DNA of 64,000 bases, from the NCBI RefSeq assembly GCF_014164785.1, contig NZ_JACJFN010000002.1:186001-250000 (forward strand), read 5' to 3'. The position numbers were made by a program, and so were the translations under genes. This stretch comes from Aquipseudomonas guryensis. Lineage in GTDB: Bacteria; Pseudomonadota; Gammaproteobacteria; Pseudomonadales; Pseudomonadaceae. The first letter of the stretch is position 1. Every line of letters starts with the position of its first letter. This document shows positions 8,637-15,464 of this stretch, in pieces. The notes below the pieces were generated by a model. That model was not told where the DNA came from, ran no database searches, and was given only the letters and a program-made list of their open reading frames with translations.

Positions 8637-10342
8637 TCGAAGTCACCGAGGTTTCCATCGCCGAACTGCGCGCCGCGCTCGAAGCCGGCCGCACCACTGC
8701 CGTCGAACTGGTCCAGGCCTACCTGGCGCGGATCGAGGCCTACGACGGCCCAACCACGCCCACCGCGCTGAATGCCGTGGTGGTACGCAACCCCGACGCA
8801 TTGGCCGAGGCGCAGGCCTCCGACGCCCGCCGCGCGCGTGGCGAAACCCTCAGCCCGCTCGACGGTATCCCCTACACGGCCAAGGACAGCTACCTGGTCA
8901 AAGGCCTTACCGCCGCCTCCGGCAGCCCGGCGTTCAAGGATCTGGTCGCCCAACGCGACGCCTTCACCGTCGAGCGCCTGCGCGCCGCCGGCGCCATTTG
9001 CCTGGGCAAAACCAACATGCCGCCCATGGCCAACGGCGGCATGCAGCGCGGCGTCTATGGTCGCGCGGAAAGCCCGTACAACGCCGCCTACCTCACCGCG
9101 CCCTTCGCCTCGGGCTCCTCCAACGGCGCCGGCACCGCCACCGCGGCCAGCTATGCCGCCTTCGGCCTGGCCGAGGAAACTTGGTCGAGCGGCCGTGGCC
9201 CGGCCTCGAACAATGGCCTGTGCGCCTACACGCCGTCGCGCGGGGTGATCTCGGTGCGCGGCAACTGGCCGCTGACCCCGACCATGGACGTGGTGGTGCC
9301 TTACGCGCGAACCATGGCCGACCTGCTCGAAGTGCTCGACGTGGTGGTGGAGGATGACGCCGAGACCCGCGGCGACCTTTGGCGCCTGCAGCCCTGGGTG
9401 CCGATCCCCAAGGCCTCGGCGGTGCGCCCGGCTTCCTACCTGGAGCTCGCAGCTACGCGTGATGCCCTCAAGGGCAAGCGCTTCGGCGTGCCGCGCATGT
9501 TCATCAACAAGGATGAGCTGGCCGGCACCAGCGAGAAGCCCGGTATTGGCGGCCCGACCGGTCAGCGCATCCATACCCGCGCCACGGTGATCGAGCTGTG
9601 GGAGGCGGCGCGCCAGGCCCTCGAAGCGGCCGGCGCGCAAGTGATCGAAGTGGATTTCCCGCTGGTGTCCAACTGTGAAGGCGATCGCCCCGGTGCCCCG
9701 ACCGTGTACAACCGCGGCCTGGTGTCCAAGGAGTTCCTCCATGATGAGCTGTGGGAGCTGTCAGGCTGGGCCTTCGACGACTTCCTGCGGGCCAACGGCG
9801 ATCCCAAGCTGAACAAGCTCGCCGACGTCGACGGGCCGCTGATCTTCCCGCACGACCCCGGTACGCTGCCGAATCGCGAAGACGACCTGGCCGCCGGCAT
9901 GGATGAATACGTGAACATGGCCAAGCGCGGCCTGAAAAACTGGAACGAGATCGCGACGCTGCCCGACGGCCTGCGCGGCCTGGAAAAGACCCGCAAGATC
10001 GATCTGGAAGACTGGATGGACGGCCTCGGCCTCGACGCAGTGCTATTCCCCACCGTGGCCGACGTCGGCCCGGCGGATGCCGACGTGAACCCGGCCTCGG
10101 CAGATATCGCCTGGAGCAACGGCATCTGGGTAGCCAACGGCAATTTGGCCATCCGCCACCTGGGCGTGCCCACCGTGACCGTGCCGATGGGCGTGATGGC
10201 GGACATCGGCATGCCGGTGGGGCTGACCTTCGCCGGGCGTGCCTACGACGACTCGGCGTTGCTGCGCCTGGCGGCGGCGTTCGAGGCGACGGGCTCGAGG
10301 CGCTTGGTACCGCCGCGGACTCCGCCGTTGGGACGGGGGTGA
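8633..10342 (+). CDS. Amidase signature family hydrolase
   Basis: The 569-residue enzyme belongs to the amidase signature family, which cleaves amide bonds with a Ser-cisSer-Lys triad. Candidate residues are K84 in DGIPYTAKDSY, the serines of FASGSSNGAG (162-163), and S186 in TWSSGRGPAS, where the usual GGS triplet is changed. GKTNMPPMAN and the C-terminal VPTVTVPMG also fit. Long insertions around 280-430 make it larger than GatA. The substrate is unknown. It is monocistronic and divergent from the flavin reductase. Confidence 0.82.
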   Translation: MIEVTEVSIAELRAALEAGRTTAVELVQAYLARIEAYDGPTTPTALNAVVVRNPDALAEAQASDARRARGETLSPLDGIPYTAKDSYLVKGLTAASGSPAFKDLVAQRDAFTVERLRAAGAICLGKTNMPPMANGGMQRGVYGRAESPYNAAYLTAPFASGSSNGAGTATAASYAAFGLAEETWSSGRGPASNNGLCAYTPSRGVISVRGNWPLTPTMDVVVPYARTMADLLEVLDVVVEDDAETRGDLWRLQPWVPIPKASAVRPASYLELAATRDALKGKRFGVPRMFINKDELAGTSEKPGIGGPTGQRIHTRATVIELWEAARQALEAAGAQVIEVDFPLVSNCEGDRPGAPTVYNRGLVSKEFLHDELWELSGWAFDDFLRANGDPKLNKLADVDGPLIFPHDPGTLPNREDDLAAGMDEYVNMAKRGLKNWNEIATLPDGLRGLEKTRKIDLEDWMDGLGLDAVLFPTVADVGPADADVNPASADIAWSNGIWVANGNLAIRHLGVPTVTVPMGVMADIGMPVGLTFAGRAYDDSALLRLAAAFEATGSRRLVPPRTPPLGRG

Positions 10343-10383
10343 TAGGGGGCTTTGCCTGACACGCCAGGCCTGCGTCTGAGACC

Positions 10384-10415
10384 GTAGGGTGGACAACCGC
10401 GCAGCGTTGTCCACC
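10384..10415. repeat. GTAGGGTGGACAAC-type inverted repeat
   Basis: GGTGGACAAC and GTTGTCCACC form a perfect 10-bp stem with an 8-nt loop just after the amidase. A related copy lies at 12942-12971, so it belongs to a dispersed intergenic family. It may also act as the amidase terminator, although no T run follows. Confidence 0.75.
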
Positions 10416-10465
10416 AGCTTGTTTGTTCGTGCCGCTGCTCCGTTATAGCGTTGGCTGAAGCATTG

Positions 10466-10646
10466 GTTCCGCCCTGCTGGGCGGGTCCCTTTTGGCAGTT
10501 GCCCCAAAAGGAACCAAAAGGGCTTGCCCCTGCATCCGGCCCTGCGCTTCGCTTCGGGTTCGTTCGCTCCATCGCCGCTCCAGGGGCCCGCCGCGAAGGG
10601 CCATCCCTGGCCCATCGCGGCTCTCGCGGCATCCATGCCGCTCAAC
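10466..10646 (-). repeat. Large intergenic repeat, copy A (reverse orientation)
   Basis: Read on the minus strand, this stretch contains GGCATGGATGCCGCGAGAG, GGGCCAGGGATGGCCCTT, a CCTGGAGCGG block and then CCTTTTGGTTCCTTTTGGGG facing CCAAAAGGGA. The same blocks occur in the same order on the plus strand at 10968-11142. Open frames across it are weak and look non-coding. It occupies part of the 1.1-kb gap between the amidase and 11460. Confidence 0.7.
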
Positions 10647-10717
10647 CCCTTCCACGACGATTCCGCTCACCCTCCTGAAGGGGCGTTTGGTGCTGCCTGA
10701 AGGTTGCGCATTTATTT

Positions 10718-10775
10718 GTAGGGTGCGCTGTGCGCACCGAGCTTCGCTAATCCTGGTGCGCACGGCGCACCCTAC
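10718..10775. repeat. GTAGGGTGCGCTGTGCGCACC inverted repeat
   Basis: Two ~21-bp arms of the GTAGGGTGCGC type face each other around a short spacer, with one mismatch, giving a long hairpin. Shorter relatives occur near 22798 and 24985. It is a dispersed intergenic repeat inside the amidase-11460 gap; no function can be read. Confidence 0.75.
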
Positions 10776-10967
10776 GGCAAGCCGAGTCCTGACGGCCCCA
10801 ATACTCTGCGTCACAGAACTGCCGGTCGGCTTCGCACGTAGGAGTGTCAACGGCGGCGTTCCCACGCGGAGCGAGTGAACGATCATCCGCGAAGCGGCAA
10901 GAGAAACTAACAAGCAACTCGGAGCCCGAACCCCGTCAGGAGGCCGAGCGTAGGTGTTGCGTAGGGG

Positions 10968-11142
10968 GACGAGCCGCATGGATGCGGCGAGAGGCGTAAA
11001 GGGCCAGGGATGGCCCTTGTACGCCGGCCCCCGGAGCGGCACCGGAGGGAGGGAAGTTTCGCGCAGCGAAACCCGGATGTCGGGCGCGCTTTCTCTTTGG
11101 TTACTTTCTCTTTGCGCGCGCAAAGAGAAAGTGACTCGCCGT
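10968..11142 (+). repeat. Large intergenic repeat, copy B
   Basis: This plus-strand copy carries GCCGCATGGATGCGGCGAGAG, GGGCCAGGGATGGCCCTT and GGAGCGGCACCGGAGG. It ends in a perfect 30-bp palindrome at 11103-11132 whose half is ACTTTCTCTTTGCGC. It is inverted relative to copy A about 320 bp away. The rest of the gap (10776-10967 and 11143-11459) shows no gene I can support. Confidence 0.7.
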
Positions 11143-11459
11143 ACGAGGCGAAATCTGTAGTTGCAGCCGAGGAAAGTGTTGCGATTTAGAGTAGACGCTT
11201 CGGCCAAAAACATGGTTTGCCCCGATTGCTCCACCACGCACTGGTCTGCCCCGGGCGTAGCGCCCACCGGGCCGATTGAATTTACCCGAAGCATCAGGTT
11301 ACGCTCGCCGCACCGCAACGCTGCAAAAGGATTTGCCAGTGAACAATGGACTGTCGTCACCCCTGCCAGCATACCCGCCGCCCCAATTCACGCCCCTGCG
11401 ACGTCGCCATGCTTACCTTGGTCGGTAGCGCTGTGTCACCACTCAAGGAAGAAGCCTGC

Positions 11460-11648
11460 ATGCTTCGCTATGCCACCCTCAGCCTTGCCCTGCTGTTCAG
11501 CGCCAACCTGTTGGCTGCCAATGACGTCGCCCGCTACCCCGACGCCAAAGTGGAGTCCGATGACAGCTACGACGACACCACCTCGTTGACCCTGGCCACT
11601 GACGACGAGCTTGATTCATGGCTTTTTACCGCACCCAACCCCACGTAA
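11460..11648 (+). pseudogene. Small secreted protein, probably frameshifted (5' part)
   Basis: This 62-codon frame begins with a clear signal peptide (MLRYATLSLALLFSANLLAA, cut after ANLLAA or close by) and continues into an acidic stretch. It stops at 11648. In the -1 frame the next 54 codons (11618-11782) read well and contain two cysteines. Adding one T to the T5 run at 11623-11627 would join the two as ...DELDSWLFYRTQPHVSDCKQ..., giving a ~107-residue exported protein. I therefore read it as a recent 1-nt deletion or a sequencing error. I do not recognise the family. Confidence 0.5.
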
Positions 11649-11782
11649 GCGACTGCAAACAGTCACCGGATTACCCGCAGACCTATACCTGCAGGTTCGT
11701 CGACGGCAAGCGCCGCGGTCTTATCTCGGCAGAGCGCAAAAGCTACGGGGTGACCAAGATCGATATAACCGTGATGAACTGA
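11618..11782 (+). pseudogene. Small protein frame, probable 3' part of the 11460 gene
   Basis: A 54-codon frame from ATG 11618 encodes MAFYRTQPHVSDCKQSPDYP..., with TYTCRFVDGKRRG in the middle and ending in DITVMN. The frame opens only just upstream (TGA at 11612) and overlaps the secreted-protein frame by 31 nt. Composition and the paired cysteines look protein-like. It could be a short separate gene, but joining to 11460 at the T5 run explains it better. Confidence 0.4.
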
Positions 11783-11816
11783 ACCAGCACCAAGTAGTTT
11801 TTATAAGGAGATAACG

Positions 11817-12824
11817 ATGCAAGAGACTTACAAGATGGCCGGCCGTGTGGCGGCGCATTCTGTGCTCAGTGTTAGTGGCGGCGAGCTGTTGGTGCCTATC
11901 TATGGCTACCTGACCGCAGACGGCAAAACCAAAATGGTGCGCGTAGCCTCACCCTCCGCCGAGGAGGCGATGGCGGACGGACAAAAGATGTACAACGACA
12001 ACCCCTACCAGGCCGCTGGCGGCACCTGGGCGGTGGATGCCTTTATCACCCTGCCGGATGTCGGCAAGGTGGATGCCCTACTTATCAACATCTGCACCTA
12101 TGGCGAACCGAAACGCGAACTGCAGATGGCTATCCCTTACCGCCACGCGCAAAGCAGCGAAGGATTTGCCGTATTCAAGCCTAAACTCACGGCGCTCACC
12201 AACCTCGAAGTCAGCGAACTGCAACCACTGATGGACGCCTTTTTTTCCGGCCGTGACGAGCACACCGAGGCCGCAGCTCTGTGGCAGGAAAAGGGCCAAG
12301 AACAACCCACTGCTGTCTCTGGCTTTGCTGGCTTTGCCGCTAACGAGTGGGCCACCCTGCGCGATGCACCTCTGGCTGTGTTCTTTATGGTGGGGGCTGC
12401 CGATGGCAACATCGACGCCAAAGAACTCAAGGCCTTTGAAAAGCTGTTCAAAGAGTCTGGTAAATACCCAAGCGTGCTGATGCAGCGAGTGATGGCCGAA
12501 CTCACCCCGTTCACACCGCAAGGCCAGGCGCTGCTGATGGACTTCCTCAAGCGCTTCACGAGTGGCCAATTTAACGCCCCACAATACTTCGCCAGCATCA
12601 ACACCCTGCTGAGCACCAACAGCGAAGAAGAGTCGGCCGTGGCCTTCAAGAACGACTTGCTAGCATTCGGCAGCGCTGTCGCTTCTGCCTCCGGCGGCGG
12701 CTTCCTTGGTTTTGGCAGCAAGATCAGCAAAGAAGAAAAAGCTGTGCTGGGCGTGATCGAAGCCTTGCTCTCGTCGCCATCAGAGCTGGGGCAATTTATG
12801 GCGGATTTGGTTCGGCCTACCTAA
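11817..12824 (+). CDS. TerB-like domain protein
   Basis: The 335-residue cytoplasmic protein has no signal peptide or membrane segment. A region near 188-215 (FFMVGAADGNIDAKELKAFEKLF) resembles the helical repeat of TerB-like proteins, where acidic residues can bind metal. A second acidic helix, SKISKEEKAVLGVIEALL, lies near the end. The start follows TAAGGAGATAACG, a good ribosome binding site. A strong hairpin terminator follows. Function is unknown, and the link to TerB is by pattern only. Confidence 0.5.
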   Translation: MQETYKMAGRVAAHSVLSVSGGELLVPIYGYLTADGKTKMVRVASPSAEEAMADGQKMYNDNPYQAAGGTWAVDAFITLPDVGKVDALLINICTYGEPKRELQMAIPYRHAQSSEGFAVFKPKLTALTNLEVSELQPLMDAFFSGRDEHTEAAALWQEKGQEQPTAVSGFAGFAANEWATLRDAPLAVFFMVGAADGNIDAKELKAFEKLFKESGKYPSVLMQRVMAELTPFTPQGQALLMDFLKRFTSGQFNAPQYFASINTLLSTNSEEESAVAFKNDLLAFGSAVASASGGGFLGFGSKISKEEKAVLGVIEALLSSPSELGQFMADLVRPT

Positions 12825-12836
12825 CGGCACCCTGGA

Positions 12837-12865
12837 GTCCGGTGAGCCGCTCACCGGACGTTTTG
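12837..12865 (+). terminator. Terminator after the TerB-like gene
   Basis: GTCCGGTGAGC pairs perfectly with GCTCACCGGAC around a single base, then GTTTTGC follows. It begins 12 nt after the stop of the plus-strand gene. Confidence 0.75.
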
Positions 12866-12892
12866 CAACAGCAAGTAGCCTAGATAACCAGT

Positions 12893-12971
12893 GGTGGGAA
12901 ACGCTGCGTGGTTTTCCATCCTACGCGGGCTTGATCGCGACGTAGGGTGGACAACACTCTGCTTGTCCACC
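12893..12971. repeat. GTAGGGTGGACAA-type repeat, second copy
   Basis: GTGGGAAACGC...TTTTCCATCC is followed by CGTAGGGTGGACAAC...GTTGTCCACC-like arms (12942-12971). These match the family of the repeat at 10384. It sits between the convergent TerB-like gene and cobF. Confidence 0.65.
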
Positions 12972-12978
12972 TTCAATC

Positions 12979-13746
12979 TCAGTCCCGCGCTGTGCCGCTC
13001 TTGCGCAGCAAGTAGCTATCCATAATCCACCCATTCCTCTCACGCGCTTGCGCGCGGGTCTCGGCTATCCGCTCCGCGACCTCATCCAACGCCCCAGCAA
13101 TCAGAATCTCGTCGGCAGTCCCCACATACGCCCCCCAATAGACATGCAGCCCCTGCCCAACCAAGCGCAGGTAGGTGTCCTTGGCGTCGAGCATCACCGC
13201 CACGCTGTCCACGCCTTGCGGCCAGCCCTCGGCGAGCAGGCGGCCGGTGGTGATTTCCACGGCGCGGCCGATGCTGTTGAGCGGCACGCGGTGGCGGGCG
13301 GTGAGGGCCTGCAGGCTGGTGATACCGGGGATCACCTCGTAGTGCAGATCACCGCGCGCGGCGGCGATGGCCTCGACGATGCGGATGCTGCTGTCGTACA
13401 GCGAAGGGTCGCCCCAGACCATGAAGGCGGCGACTTCGCCGTCGGCCATTTGCTCGTCGATCAGTTGTTCGAACACCGCCTGCTTGTCGCGGTTCAACTC
13501 ATCCACGCTGGCGCGGTAGTCGGCGGCCTCGCGCTCGCGTTCCGGCTGCACGCCTTCGGCGAAGCGTGGCGTGTGGCCGTCTAAAAAGCGCGCGCAGATT
13601 TCCCGGCGCAGGGCGTTGAGCTTGTGCTTGGCCGGGCCTTTGTCGAGCAGGAAGATCACGTCGGCGCGGCGCAGGGCCTTGAGCGCCTGCATCGTGATGT
13701 AGTCGGGGTCGCCGGCGCCGATGCCGACCAGCAGCAGTTCTTTCAT
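12979..13746 (-). CDS. cobF: CobF, precorrin-6A synthase (deacetylating)
   Basis: CobF methylates precorrin-5 at C1 and releases the extruded acyl group as acetate, a step specific to the aerobic pathway. The 255-residue protein starts LLLVGIGAGDPDYITMQALK, carries AAFMVWGDPSLYDSSIRIVE near residue 108 and VIPGITSLQALTA near 139. Its ATG overlaps the stop of the chelatase VWA frame by ATGA, so it is translationally coupled to the end of the frameshifted gene. The cobW-cobN-chlD-cobF order makes it the last gene of that operon. Confidence 0.95.
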   Translation of the reverse strand: MKELLLVGIGAGDPDYITMQALKALRRADVIFLLDKGPAKHKLNALRREICARFLDGHTPRFAEGVQPEREREAADYRASVDELNRDKQAVFEQLIDEQMADGEVAAFMVWGDPSLYDSSIRIVEAIAAARGDLHYEVIPGITSLQALTARHRVPLNSIGRAVEITTGRLLAEGWPQGVDSVAVMLDAKDTYLRLVGQGLHVYWGAYVGTADEILIAGALDEVAERIAETRAQARERNGWIMDSYLLRKSGTARD

Positions 13747-14441
13747 GGTGTGTTCCAGAGAGGAGAGCGGGCGCTGGGCGCCAGGTCGTCAATGTGTTGG
13801 TAGTCAGCGCCTAGCTGCGTGGCCAGCAGGTGGGCGCGGCCGAGACGCACCGGCGTGCGTTCGATATCCACCAGCAGCGCCGGGCACTGGCTGGCGGGCA
13901 GGGTGGGCCAGTCGCGCAGACGGCCATCGGTGAGGATCAGCAGGCGCTGCTGTTCGGCTGGTTGTCGGCGCTGTCGGCGCGCCTGCCACTGCGCGGCCTG
14001 TTGCAGGGCTTCGATCAGCGGGGTGCCGCCGCCGGCGCCGAGCTGGGCGAGCCAGTCGCGCAGGGCGCTGGCGCTCTTCTGCCCCTGCCATAGCCAGCGC
14101 GGTTGCGTGCCGGTGGCGTGCAGCAGGGCCAGGCGCGCGCGCTGGCGGTAGGCCGCCTCGAACAGCTCGGCGAGCAGGCCCTTGGCCTGGCTCAGTGCGC
14201 CATGGCGCCGAGTCGAGGCCGAGGCATCGACTATCACCAGCCAGAGTTCGCTGGGTTTCGCGCTGCGTGGGCGGCGCAGCAGGTCCTGGCGGTTGCGTGG
14301 GCGGCCCTTGAGCAAGGTCGCCGGCCAGTCGATAGCGCCCAGCAGGCCGCTGCGGCTGGCACCACTGCGCCCGCCACTCAGGCTGCCCGGTTTAGGCCTG
14401 GCATCCGCGCCGAGGGGCTGGCGCGGGCGGATGCTCAGGGC
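13743..14441 (-). CDS. chlD: Chelatase VWA (ChlD-type) domain, reached by -1 frameshift
   Basis: This is the C-terminal 232 residues of the D-type chelatase subunit, a von Willebrand A domain whose metal site is VDASASTRRHG, followed by GAGGGTPL and LTDGRLRD. It has no ATG, GTG or TTG near its expected beginning. The only upstream alternative is a GTG at 14510, deep inside the AAA+ frame. It is in the -1 frame relative to the upstream AAA+ gene, and the two meet at an A AAA AAG heptamer. The joined product would be ~570 residues with the usual ChlD order: AAA+, proline-rich linker, VWA. It should work with CobN in cobalt insertion. Confidence 0.8.
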   Translation of the reverse strand, partial: ALSIRPRQPLGADARPKPGSLSGGRSGASRSGLLGAIDWPATLLKGRPRNRQDLLRRPRSAKPSELWLVIVDASASTRRHGALSQAKGLLAELFEAAYRQRARLALLHATGTQPRWLWQGQKSASALRDWLAQLGAGGGTPLIEALQQAAQWQARRQRRQPAEQQRLLILTDGRLRDWPTLPASQCPALLVDIERTPVRLGRAHLLATQLGADYQHIDDLAPSARSPLWNTP

Positions 14442-14447
14442 TTTTTT
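14401..14447 (-). promoter_or_regulatory. Programmed -1 frameshift site: A AAA AAG plus hairpin
   Basis: In the AAA+ frame the codons read TGG GCA AAA AAG CCC TGA. The heptamer A AAA AAG (14447-14441) is the one used by dnaX. Six nt further on (CCCTGA, which includes the stop) begins a stem: GCATCCGC pairs with GCGGATGC, extended by 3 bp beyond a 4-nt bulge, with an 8-nt loop. Slipping back one base continues as AAA AAA GCC CTG AGC into the VWA domain. Spacing and geometry are those expected of a stimulator. Confidence 0.82.
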
Positions 14448-15454
14448 GCCCAGCGCGGCGGTTCGCGCCGTTCGCCCATGGCCTGGGCCTGCGCCGGCAG
14501 TTCGCCCCACTGGCCGTCGCCTTGGGCCGGTGCGTTGGCGGTGGACTGGCTTGGCGCGGGTTGCTGCTGTTGTGGGGGCTGTTGTTGCGGTGCTTGGGCC
14601 GGCGGTGCAGGGCGACGGCGATGGCGCAGGACGAAGTTGGCCACCGCCTCGATATCCTCGTCTGCGATCTGCGCGGCGCCGCGCCAGGCCGCGTGGGCAC
14701 GGGCGGCGCGCAGCCAGACCAGGTCGGCGCGCAGGCCGTCGACGCCGGCGGCGAAGCAGCGCTGGGCGATGGCCTCCAGGGCGGCGTCGTCCAGGGGGAT
14801 CGCGGCCAGGCACGCGCGGGCGTTCCGGCAGCGGCTGCGCAGTTCGTCCTGGGCGGCGGCCCAGGTTTGCAGGAAGGCCTGCGGGTCGCTGTCGAAGGCC
14901 AGGCGCCGGCGCATGATCTCGGCGCGCTGGGCCGGTTGCGGCTGGCCGTCCAGGGCCAGGTTGAGGCCGAAGCGGTCGAGCAGTTGCGGGCGCAGTTCGC
15001 CTTCTTCGCTGTTCATGGTGCCGATCAGCACAAAACGCGCAGCATGCCGATGGGAGATACCGTCGCGCTCGATATGGTTGACCCCACTGGCGGCGGCATC
15101 CAGCAGCAGATCGACCAGATGATCGGGCAGCAGATTGACTTCATCGACATACAACACGCCGCCATTGGCCTTGGCCAGCAGTCCAGGACTGAACTGCGCG
15201 CGGCCCTCGCCCAACGCGGCATCGAGATCGAGGGTGCCGACGATGCGCTCTTCGCTCGCGCCCAGTGGCAGGGTGACAAAGGTGCCGCTGGCGAGCAGAT
15301 CAGCCAGGCCACGGGCCAGGGTCGATTTGGCCATGCCGCGTGGGCCTTCGATCAGCACGCCGCCAATCGCGGGGTCGATGGCCGCCAGGCACAGCGCGAG
15401 TTTCAGGTCATCGGCGGCGACCACGGCGGCGAGGGGGAAGTGGCTATCGGTCAT
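14435..15454 (-). CDS. chlD: Chelatase AAA+ ATPase (ChlI-type), zero-frame product of chlD
   Basis: This AAA+ motor is of the magnesium/cobalt chelatase I type. Walker A is GPRGMAKS (37-44), Walker B is LYVDEVNLLP (about 101-110), and GTMNSEEGELRPQLLDRF follows. After about residue 280 comes a Pro/Gln-rich linker (PPAQAPQQQPPQQQQPAP), which in ChlD proteins joins the AAA+ and VWA domains; here the frame stops shortly after it. Normal decoding gives 339 residues and frameshifting about 570. The start at 15454 is 11 nt after the cobN stop. Confidence 0.88.
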   Translation of the reverse strand: MTDSHFPLAAVVAADDLKLALCLAAIDPAIGGVLIEGPRGMAKSTLARGLADLLASGTFVTLPLGASEERIVGTLDLDAALGEGRAQFSPGLLAKANGGVLYVDEVNLLPDHLVDLLLDAAASGVNHIERDGISHRHAARFVLIGTMNSEEGELRPQLLDRFGLNLALDGQPQPAQRAEIMRRRLAFDSDPQAFLQTWAAAQDELRSRCRNARACLAAIPLDDAALEAIAQRCFAAGVDGLRADLVWLRAARAHAAWRGAAQIADEDIEAVANFVLRHRRRPAPPAQAPQQQPPQQQQPAPSQSTANAPAQGDGQWGELPAQAQAMGERREPPRWAKKP

Positions 15455-15464
15455 GGCAGGCTCT

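Noticed and set aside
7820..9742. Extending the flavin reductase upstream to a 640-codon protein
   Set aside because: The added part is antisense to the amidase; homology begins at the methionine at 8392.
14508..14510. GTG 14510 as an independent start for the VWA protein
   Set aside because: It lies 69 nt inside the AAA+ frame and would add an Arg/Gly-rich stretch unlike the family. No ribosome binding site is visible. The -1 heptamer and hairpin explain the junction better.
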